Source: Xenorhabdus ishibashii | Lineage (GTDB): Bacteria; Pseudomonadota; Gammaproteobacteria; Enterobacterales; Enterobacteriaceae | Assembly (NCBI RefSeq): GCF_002632755.1 | Contig: NZ_NJAK01000001.1 | Location: 806,001 to 870,000 of the forward strand | Direction of reading: 5' to 3' | Length of the DNA stretch: 64,000 nt | Shown here: positions 41,893 to 51,366 of the stretch, piece after piece | Layout: each line of letters begins with the position of its first letter | Position numbering within the stretch: the stretch's first letter is position 1 | The notes under the pieces: generated by a model | Database searches by the model: none | What the model was told of the DNA's origin: nothing | The model's input: the letters and a program-made list of their open reading frames with translations, nothing else | Translations under genes and position numbers: made by a program

Positions 41893-42500
41893 TTGACCTG
41901 ACAGTTACCGGTTATTTATACAGGTGTCTGTCAGGTTAAATCTGGTTCAGATTTTTTTCTGCCCAGAGTCGTTTTCCATCTAGTAATGTTTCCATTGGTG
42001 TTCGACCACAACATCACCACAAGCTTCGTCATCATGGGCTTTCTTCTCAAGGGCGGCGATTTGAGCGTCATTGAGCGTAATACCTTCTTCAGCAACTTTA
42101 GCTTCAAGGGCTTTGAGCCGTTTTGCAAAGTTCTCAAGGTGGTTCCTGAGCCAGATAGAGCGTACACCACTCCCTGAGATGAAAATGCCTTTTTGTCGTA
42201 ACTCATTACTGGTTCGATGTTGCCCGTGAGCAGGGAACTCTACCGCATGTTCAACAACGGCACGCTCAGTCGCCTCATCCGCTCTATTTTTAAAATTAGG
42301 AACACGACGGCTTTGGTTGATAAGATTATCAATACCGCCTTCTTGGGCAAGTTCTTGATAACGATAAAACGTATCGCGTGATACACCCATCACTTTGCAA
42401 GCTTTAGAAACGTTGCCGAGTTCTTCCGCTAAATTAAGTAAACCGACTTTGTGTTTAATAATAGGGTTGTTACGCGATGCTCGACTTTCGAGGAGAGTTG
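41893..42500 (-). mobile_element. IS481-type transposase N-terminal fragment fused to an IS end
   Basis: On the minus strand from about 42480 the frame reads NNPIIKHKVGLLNLAEEL, VSKACKVMGVSRDTFYRYQE and SRRVPNFKNRADEATERAVV, the HTH part of IS481-type transposases, down to DDEACG. There it joins VVVEHQWKHY and a terminal TGTCAGGTTAAATCTGG sequence that is also found at 11366-11460. The catalytic domain is missing. Confidence 0.75.
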
Positions 42501-42509
42501 AAATGACAT

Positions 42510-43027
42510 AGCCCGTCCTTTATAACTTTAAGTGACCAAACCAAAAGAAATAAAGGAACAAAAGGCTATGTCACAGCAAGATTTTATCATTTGGGTATTT
42601 TGTTGGGTAGATGAAAATTTAGCAGAATTACAGCAAGGTACACGATTCAGAAGCCGAGGCTTTCCGCCTAAACTCAGCGATGCCGAAGCCATCACGATGG
42701 AAGTCGTGGGTGAATTTTTAGGATTTTCAACAGATAAAGGCATTTGGACATACTTTAATAGCCACTGGCGCGAGTGGTTTCCGAGGCTGGGTTCACGCGC
42801 CAATTTTGCTAAACAGATTTCGAATCTTTGGTTTGTTAAACAACCACTGCAAGAGGAACTGGCGATATTATTGGGTGCGTTCGACCGGCCGGTGCATATT
42901 ATTGATGGATTTCCTCTGCCCGTTTGCCTCTTTAAACGCGCGAAAGGTTGTGCACGTTTTAAAGGACAAGCCGATTATGGCTTCTGCGCCGCCAAGAGTG
43001 AAACGTACTACGGCTTTAAAGGACAAC
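42510..43027 (+). mobile_element. IS982-type transposase, 5' part
   Basis: From the ATG at 42568 the frame encodes an IS982-type N-terminal region: MSQQDFIIWVFCWVDENL, then GFPPKLSDAEAITMEVVGEF and the start of the DDE domain with HIIDGFPLPVC, ADYGFCAAKSETYYGFKGQL. It stops abruptly at about residue 153 and continues in frame into a ketosynthase. The right part of the IS is absent. Confidence 0.85.
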
Positions 43028-44007
43028 TGAGAAATCGTTATGGTGATTTACCCGATTCATCTTTATATGCACTTACCGCAGCTCATGAAGCCGTTTTGGA
43101 CGCGGGCCTTGAATCGGGGGATGAGGTACTGAGGGAGGCTGCGGTATTTGCTGGCAACAATGAGGCTCAGGCTGACATTTTGGATGAACGTGTTGAAGGT
43201 AATGATTCGCGCTGGATCCAGTATGGTTACAGCGGTTACCAAGTTGCTGCAGATGTCCGTAAAAGCCTTCGCGCAAAAGGGCCTATAATGACCGTCCATA
43301 ACACCTGTGCGTCAGCTAATGTGGCCATGGAAACTGCACTACAGGCATTACAATCTGGCGTGATAAATACAGCTGTTGTCGGTGCTGCAGATGCCTTTTC
43401 CCTTAAGGTTTGGTCTGGGTTTTATATGCTTAATGCCCTAGGTGAACAACGATGCCTTCCTTTTTCATCTCATCGTCGTTTTATTACTATTTCGGAAGGT
43501 GCTGCGTTTCTTATTCTGCAGCGTGAGGATAGTTTGCTGCCGCATCAAATACCTATTGCAGAGCTGGTGGCTGTCTTCAGTAATAATGATGCGAAACATC
43601 CCACTAATCCGGACAGCGAGAGTGTTCACGTATGTCACAAACAACTGCTTATTACCGCAGGCATCAGCGCAGATGATGTAGATGTAATATACGCACATGG
43701 CACAGGGACGCGAGCGAATGATGTAGTGGAGGCAGCTATATTTGCACAAGATTATCCTCGCGCTCAGGTGACTGCAATCAAGGGTACTGTTGGGCACATG
43801 ATGGGCACCGCAGGTGCCATAGGTGCCGTTGCGAGTTGCCTAACCCTAAAAACACAACAGGTACCACCTACCCAAACCATCACACCCGAATTTGATTTCA
43901 ATCTGGTCACGGAAGTTTCCCCCCCGTTCAAACGGATCAGGTATGTACAGAATAATTCGTTTGGCTTTGGCGGGAATAATGCCATTTCACTCTTTCGGTT
44001 ACCCTGA
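43028..44007 (+). pseudogene. Beta-ketoacyl synthase lacking its N-terminus, fused to IS982
   Basis: The last 325 or so residues of the 42568-44007 frame are a FabF/type II-like ketosynthase: YALTAAHEAVLDAGLE, the nucleophile in HNTCASANVAM (Cys259 of the 42532 frame), His in YAHGTGTRAND, His in GTVGHMMGTAGAIG and the end motif NNSFGFGGNNA. All three catalytic residues remain, but the first 60 or so residues of the fold are replaced by transposase sequence, so activity is doubtful. The gene is the first of the carbamoyltransferase-ACP run (28 bases before the next start). In the ancestral cluster it may have extended or decarboxylated an ACP-bound unit. Confidence 0.85.
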
Positions 44008-44034
44008 AGGGTTAATGTGAATTAAGGAAAAAAT

Positions 44035-45786
44035 ATGATTGTTCTTGGATTAAGTGGATTACCACAAGCTCAGAAATGGCTTACCGATAGCTATCCGAAC
44101 ATCAATCCTCTTGATACCCGTATTTGTCAGGGGCTAGATAGTGCAGCTTGCATCGTTGTAGATGGCAAGATTATTGCTGCTGCAGCGGAGGAGCGATTTA
44201 CTGGAATTAAAGGCACAGGCCAATTCCCCCAAGAAGCGATTGCCTATTGTTTGCAAAGCGCTGGGGTAACAAAGGATGAGGTCGATATTATCGCTCATGG
44301 ATTTAATTATAATGCCTACCGTCGTTTTTTTATCTCCCCCGCAGACAAAACCATGTTTGATGCGGTATATCGCTCAGAAACAGTTATCAGTATGTTGGAA
44401 CAAGATGGATGGACATCTGTCAAAAAGCGCTTTCGGCCGGTTGACCACCATCTGGCTCATGCTGCATCTGCCTTTTTCCCATCGGGTTTTAACTCAGCAT
44501 TGTGCATCGTTGCTGATGGTATGGGGGAAACTGAGTCCGTCAGTATTTTCAACTGCCATGATGATAAGCTTGAGCGTCTGAGTTCGCAATCTATATCGTC
44601 TTCTCCGGGGATCTGTTATTCAATTTGTACGCGCTTTCTGGGGTTCATGTTTAACAGTGATGAATATAAAGTCATGGGCCTTGCTGCCTATGGTAATCCT
44701 GAAAAGTATAGTGCGTTTTTTGAAAAATTTATCTGTTTCGATGATAACAACGGGCAGATTGTTATCCGCTGGCCGCAGGGAGCACTGAAATCAGCGGCAG
44801 AAGGGTATCCTCATGCAATGGCCTGGCTGCAGACATCGACAGGGCTGACACCATGCACGTCATCTGATGAACTCAGCAACAGCCACACTGATTTTGCAGC
44901 TGCATTGCAAAAGCGCTTTGCTGAAATATTTTGTCATCTTACAAGCTGGTGGCTCAGTAAAACCGGTCATACGCATCTTTGTCTTGCCGGTGGGGTTTTT
45001 CTCAATTGCCGGGTGAACCAGCAGATTTCGACGCTGCCAGCGGTTAGCGATATGTTTATTCAGCCTGCATCCGGTGATGATGGTAGCGCACTAGGAGCTG
45101 CACTTGCCTGCCTGAAATATGACTATAAGGGAGAACGGCTATTTTCACCCTATCTTGGCCCGTCATATACCGATGAAGATATTACCGCCATTCTGAAAGA
45201 ACTAAAGTATAAAGACCTCAGTGTTTCCCATACAGGGTTGAGCAACCAGTATTTCGAGTCGGCAGCTCAAGCCATAAAGGATGACCTAATCATCGCATGG
45301 TTTAATGGACGAATGGAGTTTGGCCCTCGTGCCCTGGGCAACCGATCAATTCTCGCGCTGCCATCAGGAAAAAACATCAAAGAACGTATTAACCGGACAG
45401 TGAAATTTCGGGAAGGATTCAGACCCTTTGCACCAGCAGTCACCGATGAATGCTTAGAGCAGATTTTCGATGTCAAACATCTTACCCCATATTATTACAT
45501 GCTCAGCACCACAAACGTCAGAGAAGGCATGGTTGGTGCAGTCAGCGGAGTTATACATACAGACGGGACAGCGCGTACGCAAGTTGTTAGTGGGCGTTTC
45601 AACCCAGTTTTCTACCGCCTCCTTCAAGAAGTGAGTAAAAAGACCGGTTATGGATGCGTCGTAAATACCTCTTTCAATGTGAAAGGGCAGCCTCTGATTC
45701 TTGATCCTCGTACTGCACTTGAGACGTTCATGAATACCTCATTAGATAAACTTTATCTGCAAGGATTTATAGTATGCAAACGCTGA
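44035..45786 (+). CDS. O-carbamoyltransferase, TobZ/CmcH/NodU family
   Basis: The 583-residue length and two-part structure fit this family, which uses carbamoyl phosphate and ATP to carbamoylate hydroxyls of natural products. The Kae1-like N-terminal part has the metal-binding DHHLAHA (137-143) and the CIVADGMGETESVS phosphate loop. Near residue 425 is the family signature GRMEFGPRALGNRSIL, followed by VNTSFNVKGQPL at the C-terminus. AGGAAAAAAT precedes the ATG. It overlaps the ACP gene by 13 bases. The product therefore probably carries a carbamate; which hydroxyl is unknown. Confidence 0.92.
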   Translation: MIVLGLSGLPQAQKWLTDSYPNINPLDTRICQGLDSAACIVVDGKIIAAAAEERFTGIKGTGQFPQEAIAYCLQSAGVTKDEVDIIAHGFNYNAYRRFFISPADKTMFDAVYRSETVISMLEQDGWTSVKKRFRPVDHHLAHAASAFFPSGFNSALCIVADGMGETESVSIFNCHDDKLERLSSQSISSSPGICYSICTRFLGFMFNSDEYKVMGLAAYGNPEKYSAFFEKFICFDDNNGQIVIRWPQGALKSAAEGYPHAMAWLQTSTGLTPCTSSDELSNSHTDFAAALQKRFAEIFCHLTSWWLSKTGHTHLCLAGGVFLNCRVNQQISTLPAVSDMFIQPASGDDGSALGAALACLKYDYKGERLFSPYLGPSYTDEDITAILKELKYKDLSVSHTGLSNQYFESAAQAIKDDLIIAWFNGRMEFGPRALGNRSILALPSGKNIKERINRTVKFREGFRPFAPAVTDECLEQIFDVKHLTPYYYMLSTTNVREGMVGAVSGVIHTDGTARTQVVSGRFNPVFYRLLQEVSKKTGYGCVVNTSFNVKGQPLILDPRTALETFMNTSLDKLYLQGFIVCKR

Positions 45787-46031
45787 AACAGACAATCGCC
45801 AGTATTCTGAAAGAAATGATACCTGAAGATAAAACTGATCTGGCGTTATCAGTTGGAGATATTATTCATGACTCACTGGCGTATATGCGGTTTATAGTTA
45901 CGCTGGAAGAAAGAATGGGCGTTTTCCTTGATGATCTGGGTGATGAACTTCTGCAGTTTGATTCTCTGGATGCACTGACAGAGGCTATTAAGAAGGTACT
46001 TCCTGCTTCTGTGGTGATAAATAATGATTAA
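45774..46031 (+). CDS. Stand-alone acyl carrier protein
   Basis: An acidic 85-residue helical protein. The expected phosphopantetheine site is Ser34 in IIHDSLAYMRFIVTLEERMG, which fits the D-S-L and helix II pattern of carrier proteins. It overlaps the carbamoyltransferase upstream (13 bases) and the aminoacyl ligase downstream (8 bases), so it is translated with both. The neighbour suggests that it carries an amino acid rather than a fatty acyl chain. Confidence 0.85.
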   Translation: MQTLKQTIASILKEMIPEDKTDLALSVGDIIHDSLAYMRFIVTLEERMGVFLDDLGDELLQFDSLDALTEAIKKVLPASVVINND

Positions 46032-46890
46032 TACACTTATCGACCGCAATTGGTTGTCATTAAATGGGAGTTCGGAAAGGCTGATTGGCTATCGTTTTCA
46101 TGGTGAGCTGTATGAGACATACCAACTTCTGGACAAGATGTTGATATCCCTTGCGGGCATGGAAGGGGTATTAATTCCGCACAGCTGCAACACACTGCTA
46201 CCAACCGAGGTATTGGATCGTATCGGCTTTTTTGACAAACTTCCTGCCAACCCTATGTTTGCATTGCCCCACATTCCACCTACACAACCCGGAAGCAAAT
46301 TAGTGCTAAGCCCCTCTACGTGCTACCACACGTTTGCTGCACTGGAAAACAAGATTCATCAAAATGCTCCTACCCTTTACACCGCTAAAGGTGAGTGTCA
46401 TCGCTTTGAACCTGATGTTAATGCTCTTGGGCGGCTTGTGAATTTTACAATGCGAGAATTCATCCTCATCGGCCCGCCGACTGATGTCATTCACTTTTGC
46501 GACAGAATATTCGAACGTATTTTACGTTTTCTTAACTACATTGATGACAATTTCAGGCAAGAGACTGCAAACGATGTGTTTTACGGTGAAAATAGCGTTG
46601 TGACCCAAAAAATTCAGCGGGCATTAGGTGTAAAAAAGGAAGTGATCACTTCCTGCCATATTGGGAATGCACTTAGCGTCGGATCGCGTAATTATCACCG
46701 TAACTTGTTTACGGAAAAATTTAATATCCATACCCATTCGCCTAACGAAGAACTGCATTCCTCCTGTGTGGCATTTGGTATGGAAAGACTGTTACTCAGT
46801 CTCATCAGCAAAATTCCGGAATTTAATAACACATTACTTTATGAACGGATCAATGAAGCCTCTCTGTGCGTTGAAGAGGAGCGGGCATGA
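46024..46890 (+). CDS. Class II synthetase-like amino acid:[carrier protein] ligase
   Basis: A 288-residue protein with a class II synthetase core and no tRNA-binding domain. Motif 2-like GRLVNFTMREFILIG (136-150) and motif 3-like CVAFGMERLLLSL (248-260) are clear. Cys100 (SPSTCYHTF), Glu145 (in MREF) and Cys248 fit the Cys-Glu-Cys zinc site of the atypical SerRS-like amino acid:[carrier protein] ligases known from Bradyrhizobium and Agrobacterium, which load glycine or alanine onto a carrier protein. The adjacent ACP is the obvious partner. It overlaps the MATE gene by four bases (ATGA). Which amino acid is used is unknown. Confidence 0.85.
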   Translation: MINTLIDRNWLSLNGSSERLIGYRFHGELYETYQLLDKMLISLAGMEGVLIPHSCNTLLPTEVLDRIGFFDKLPANPMFALPHIPPTQPGSKLVLSPSTCYHTFAALENKIHQNAPTLYTAKGECHRFEPDVNALGRLVNFTMREFILIGPPTDVIHFCDRIFERILRFLNYIDDNFRQETANDVFYGENSVVTQKIQRALGVKKEVITSCHIGNALSVGSRNYHRNLFTEKFNIHTHSPNEELHSSCVAFGMERLLLSLISKIPEFNNTLLYERINEASLCVEEERA

Positions 46891-48287
46891 AAGAACATAA
46901 TGAAGACTCATATGCACGCATTTGCAGCAAAATAATCAGCGTCTCGCTTCCATTGATGGGTAGTATGACGGGAAATTTGCTGATGATGGTCATTGACCGT
47001 ATGTGTCTTGCCCGTTATTCAGAGGAGACACTGGAAGCGTCAGGGCCGGCTATTTTCACGGCAATGACAATCATTGCCTTTTTTAGTTCTACCGTTGCCA
47101 TATATCGTGCATTTGTCGCACAAGCATGGGGGCGAGAGGGGGAGAAAGCGGCTCGCTTCGAGGGAGCCGCTGGCATGGTAACAGGTGTGTTGGCTGGGCT
47201 GGTGCTCGCTTTGCTTTCACCGCTAATCTCAGCCATTCCAGAACTCAGTAACCGTACGCTAGGCAGTATTGCCCTTGAGTCGCAGTACCTGTTTATCGCC
47301 ACCTATTTTGGTGCCTTCATGGTATTCAATGTGTCTCTAGCCTCCTGGTTTAATGGTACGGGCCGAACCCGTATAACATTTGTAGTGGGGCTGGTGGGAC
47401 AGATTTGTGATGTCATTTTCACTGTCGGTTTGACCTTTGGCTATTTCGGCTTGCCTGAAATGGGTATGAAAGGGGCTGCTCTGGGCACCCTGATTGCAAG
47501 TATAACCATGTCAGGCATTTATCTAAGCCTTTTACCGCGAGAAGTTTACGCGGAGACAGGTAAGATACTGTCAGGCCGTGTCACGCATTTGACTTCGTTG
47601 TTACTGTTCCGCTTGCGCCGGGGTTCTGTGTCCGGGTTGACTAACGGTATTGATGAAATGGGCAATACAGCTTTTGTCTGGATTGCGGGTGTCATGGGGC
47701 CAGTTGCTCTTGCGGCAAATAATGTCAACTTGACCATCAACTATATGGCTATTATTCCCATAATTGGTCTGGGGATTGGGTGCAGTATTTTGTGTGGAAA
47801 TGCTGTTGGTGCTGGTCGTTATCACCATATTCAGCGGATCCTGCTGGTGACGATATGCATTGAAATGTGCTACGTTGCTACGGTATCAATTGTTCAGGTG
47901 GGCTTTCCTGAATTACTGCTCAGCCTCTTTGGTCAGTTTGACGGCAACACCCAGGTCTACGATCTTGCCATCAGTACGGAAAGAGTCCTGTGGACCTATT
48001 CTCTCACATTTGTTTTCTCCATGACTGGTGCTGCTGTACTGGAGTGCCTTGGAATGACCCGATTTATGTTCTGGGGTCGTGTCATCATTATGTGGTTTAT
48101 CAGTGTACCTCTTATTTATTACACGGCGAACAATCATCGTGAAAATCCTGATGCATTGGTCACTATCTGGATTATCGGTTCTGTTTTTGAATTGCTGATC
48201 GGCACGCTGTATTTCTTAAGAATATTTCACGCTATTCGCCACCAGGAAAACCAGTTGGCACAGAAAAACTACAGCATCAAGGAGTAA
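46887..48287 (+). CDS. MATE-family efflux transporter
   Basis: A 466-residue membrane protein with about twelve hydrophobic segments in two repeats. It has the MATE-type start (IISVSLPLMGSMTGNLLMMVIDRMCLAR, cited by its first part) and the typical second half with GLGIGCSILCGNAVGAGR. It is coupled to the ligase upstream (4-base overlap) and runs into the BtrH-like gene after five bases. Export of the cluster product and self-protection are the likely roles. Confidence 0.9.
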   Translation: MKEHNEDSYARICSKIISVSLPLMGSMTGNLLMMVIDRMCLARYSEETLEASGPAIFTAMTIIAFFSSTVAIYRAFVAQAWGREGEKAARFEGAAGMVTGVLAGLVLALLSPLISAIPELSNRTLGSIALESQYLFIATYFGAFMVFNVSLASWFNGTGRTRITFVVGLVGQICDVIFTVGLTFGYFGLPEMGMKGAALGTLIASITMSGIYLSLLPREVYAETGKILSGRVTHLTSLLLFRLRRGSVSGLTNGIDEMGNTAFVWIAGVMGPVALAANNVNLTINYMAIIPIIGLGIGCSILCGNAVGAGRYHHIQRILLVTICIEMCYVATVSIVQVGFPELLLSLFGQFDGNTQVYDLAISTERVLWTYSLTFVFSMTGAAVLECLGMTRFMFWGRVIIMWFISVPLIYYTANNHRENPDALVTIWIIGSVFELLIGTLYFLRIFHAIRHQENQLAQKNYSIKE

Positions 48288-48291
48288 TTAC

Positions 48292-49259
48292 ATGTATAGG
48301 CTCGGAAACCAACCCTCTCCATCGATTAATTGCTTTACGGGAGTATGGAAAAATTATTCGATTTAAAGGGACAGAAGGTCACTGAAAGTGAGCTTTTAGC
48401 GCAGAGTGGTGGATATCTGTTTGAGGCTGGAGTGGATGAATGGGGAATGCCAGAGATAACGTTTTCTGTTGAGCAGGTTGGTCTGAAAGGCGCCAGCAAG
48501 TATGGAGGCACTCCACTAAAAATGAGCATTGATACGAGTCACTGGCGCGGACAGCTTGCATCGCTTCTCAGTCAGGAAGGCTGAGTGATTGTATGGGTAA
48601 ACTCCCGCTGGCTTGATTACGCACAAGTCTATAATCAGCGCACCGGGTACCTTCACGCTTTACTGATTACAGGTATTCGTAATGATGGCTCTGCTGTTCA
48701 TGTGGTTGACTCACTGATTGTTGATCGCACTCCGTGGGCTTGTAACGCCTGGTTGCAGGCCCATGCATTCGAGAAAGCCATATCAGAGCGAGTACGTAGT
48801 GAAACACACGATCACATGGGGGTTTTCTGGATACTGCGGCTCACCGGTGACCTTCCCGAACCGGGCACGAAAGACGCGCTTATCAGGCAGGCAAAGCAGT
48901 TTTTATCGCACACTCGTTATTATGAAGCGGTAAAACAATACAAGGAAGATAATATTGTCTTGCTTATCAGAAAAGACGCAATGGCTGCAAAGGCAGCAAG
49001 GAGAATATTCGATCATATTTCAGTGCTCTACATTTTACCTGGCCTGAAATTGCTCGAGAATTCACTTGAACTGGAGAACTTTGATGTGGATACCCGCGAC
49101 AGCGTACAGTCACTCAGACGAGCGTGGCATGCACTTTCTATAATGGCGCTAAAATATGAAGCCACTTTTTCTGTGTCGATATTGGAGAGAATGTTGGTCC
49201 GATTTGATGAAATCAATAATCAGACAAAATTACTGTGGGGAAAAATAGCAGCACATTGA
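48292..49259 (+). pseudogene. BtrH-like acyltransferase with frameshift and stop
   Basis: The gene starts ATG at 48292 (AAGGAG upstream) and reads through SPSINCFTGVW, where Cys14 fits the BtrH N-terminal Cys. The frame then ends at 48366. The continuation is in another frame from 48330 (EKLFDLKGQKVTESELLAQS, then GGYLFEAG); one extra A in the A5 run at 48335-48339 would join them. A second lesion is the in-frame TGA at 48582-48584, between LSQEG and VIVWVNSRW. The rest (HALLITGIRNDG, VHVVDSLI) runs to 49259. BtrH moves an acyl group from a carrier protein to the acceptor. As read, the gene is broken; a sequencing error at the A-run is possible. Confidence 0.75.
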
Positions 49260-49406
49260 TTAAGAGTTAATAATATGAAAAAGATATTATATATCGGACG
49301 GAGCGAACATGCCCGTCACTACCTCACCTATGCCCAGAGCAAAGGGTTCATTATTGACTTTGTCGAGCATCCACCTTTTCATTCAGATGTGTGGAATGAA
49401 TGGATA

Positions 49407-50316
49407 TAGCGGAATCATCATAACCTGACATATTCAATATGCTCCGTAAACAACTCATCAACCGAACATCTTTTTTGCCTCCTGATCGCTTTTGCTCCGC
49501 CCCATTTGTGTTCTATTGGGTTCAAATCCGAACTATAAGCGGGAAGCCATTCCAGTTGACATCTGCTGTCTGCTATCGCTTGTGCCGTGTCATTCCGTTT
49601 ATGGAAAGGCGCATTGTCCATCACTATCACGGTGCCGTGTGGAAGCTTTGGCAGCAAATCTTGTGTCATCCACGCATAAAAAACATCGGCATTAATATTC
49701 TCGGTAAACAAGCTTAAGGTGACGAAGGTATTTTCGAGAATGGCACCAATGACGTTGATACGGCCTTTTGCGTGCCAGTCATGCGAACCAAAACAGCGTA
49801 ACCCTTTTTCCGAATAGCCATGTTGACGTGGCATCGACTGAGCAAAACCACTTTCATCCAAATACACAATCGGCCTGCCAGCCCGCTCATAGTCGCTGAT
49901 GCGCTCGATAAATACCTGACGAGCCTGAAGATCAGCGCGAGGGTGTTTTAACGTTTTTTTTATGGGTGATCCGAAGCCGTTTCAAGGCATAATGAATAGC
50001 CGATTGTGAGACACCTAAACGTTTTGCTCTTTCCCATTGATAGTCATCGGGAAAGTGTTGGACATCCGCCATGAGCACTGCATCAGGGATTTTCGTGGCA
50101 GGTTTATTGCGGGTCATGCAAGGTTCTATCTGATTGCACCACCGGAACAAGGTGCGCATGGAGACTTCAAAATGGGCACTCGTTTGTTCAAAAGTCAACG
50201 AATGCTTGTCTTTGTATGCCAATACTCTCTTTCGAAAATCTAAGCTGTAACCCATCTCATTTTATGCCTTGTCATCTTAGGTTTAGATATTATGTCATAT
50301 TGATATGATTTAGCTA
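49407..50316 (-). mobile_element. IS630-family element (910 bp)
   Basis: The ends TAGCGGAATCATCATAA and the complement of the right end (TAGCTAAATCATATCAA) are imperfect inverted repeats. TA is duplicated at 49405-49406 and 50317-50318, the rule for IS630. It interrupts the ATP-grasp gene after codon 44. Confidence 0.88.
49418..50255 (-). CDS. IS630 transposase, split at an A8 run
   Basis: Two frames: 50255-49932 encodes the HTH part (MGYSLDFRKRVLAYKD, then RAKRLGVSQSAIHYALKRL), and 49867-49418 encodes the DDE part (YLDESGFAQSMPRQHGYS, then VMDNAPFHKR and LPAYSSDLNPIEHKW). The break is at eight A near 49960; with seven A the frame would continue as KKTLKHPRADLQ into the second part. It could be a mutation or a shift used for expression. 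Confidence 0.85.
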
Positions 50317-50487
50317 TACGTTCCGTTATGAGCAATCATGATATTCATGGGTATGATGATATTGTTTCATTCAGTGATGCCAGCCAGATAGCCATTGATA
50401 TACTCAAGATGTCGGCTGGTCTTACTCATCGTAACCCCGAATCTATCGCGATACTGACAGATAAAATTAAATTTAAACGTCTTCTTA

Positions 50488-51366
50488 GGGCGTGTTGATG
50501 TTTTGTGAGGGATTATTAGATAGCATGATGATTTGGTATAATTACTTTCGCCAAAAAACAACCAGACCTCACCATCATGCCGCGAACTATGTTAACAGAT
50601 CTCCAATGGAATAAGCTATCTGCGTTAATGCAACATGCGGGTTGGATTTATCACAAACCTGAACACCGTTTGACCGTTGAAGGCATTCTTTACCGAATGA
50701 GAACGAGCGTTCCCTGGCGCGATTTACCGCCAGAATTCGGCAAATGGAATAGTGTCTTTCAACGTTTCAATGCGTGGTCAAAGAAAGGGGTTTTACAGCT
50801 CATTTTCAAGTGGTTATCTGGGTTTGCTGATAGGGAATGGTTGTTTATTGATGGGAGTATCGTCCGTGCTCATCAGCACAGTGCCGGAGCGGCTTCAGAT
50901 GATGATGAGGCGATTGGCAAAAGTTGTGGTGGACGTTCAACCAAAATTCATTTGGCCGTCGATAGTTATGGCTTGCCTGTTCATTTTGAATTGTCCGGGG
51001 GACAAGTGCATGACATTGTTCATGCTGAAAGTTTAGTCGAACAATCGCCCCCTTCGGACTTTGTGATAGCTGACAAAGGGTACGACAGTCAGGCTTTCAG
51101 AAATCATATTGAACAGCAAGGAGCAACACCGATTATTCCCTACCGGAAAAATAGCCGAAAATCGGATAAACAGATTGATAAATGTTTATATCGTTATCGT
51201 CATTTGGTGGAGAATGCGTTCGCTAGGGTTAAACATTTTCGTGCAATAGCAACAAGATACGATAAGCTTGAACGGAATTACGCCAGTATGTTGGCTCTGG
51301 CGTTTATCATTGTCTGGTTGCCCATGTGGGTTGAATGAATTATGACCTTAAAACATCAACAGACCC
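50488..51366 (+). mobile_element. Complete IS5-family element, copy 2 (879 bp)
   Basis: The ends GGGCGTGTTGATGTTTTGT and the complement of GGGTCTGTTGATGTTTTAA are flanked by TA at 50486-50487 and 51367-51368. Same length as the copy at 11721-12599, opposite orientation. It splits the ATP-grasp gene a second time, 169 bases after the IS630 insertion. Confidence 0.92.
50577..51338 (+). CDS. IS5-family transposase (copy 2)
   Basis: A 253-residue DDE transposase, identical to copy 1 apart from one residue near the C-terminus (MLALAF instead of ILALAF). The DDE residues are in FIDGSIV, VIADKGYDS and ENAFARV. Its stop overlaps the end of the element. Confidence 0.93.
   Translation: MPRTMLTDLQWNKLSALMQHAGWIYHKPEHRLTVEGILYRMRTSVPWRDLPPEFGKWNSVFQRFNAWSKKGVLQLIFKWLSGFADREWLFIDGSIVRAHQHSAGAASDDDEAIGKSCGGRSTKIHLAVDSYGLPVHFELSGGQVHDIVHAESLVEQSPPSDFVIADKGYDSQAFRNHIEQQGATPIIPYRKNSRKSDKQIDKCLYRYRHLVENAFARVKHFRAIATRYDKLERNYASMLALAFIIVWLPMWVE

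Noticed and set aside
43063..43797. Several 70-110 codon frames antisense to the ketosynthase
   Set aside because: They mirror the KS coding sequence and show no family features.
48582..48584. TGA in the BtrH-like gene as a selenocysteine codon
   Set aside because: No SECIS-like hairpin was seen just after it, and the same gene also has a frameshift, so simple decay is more likely.
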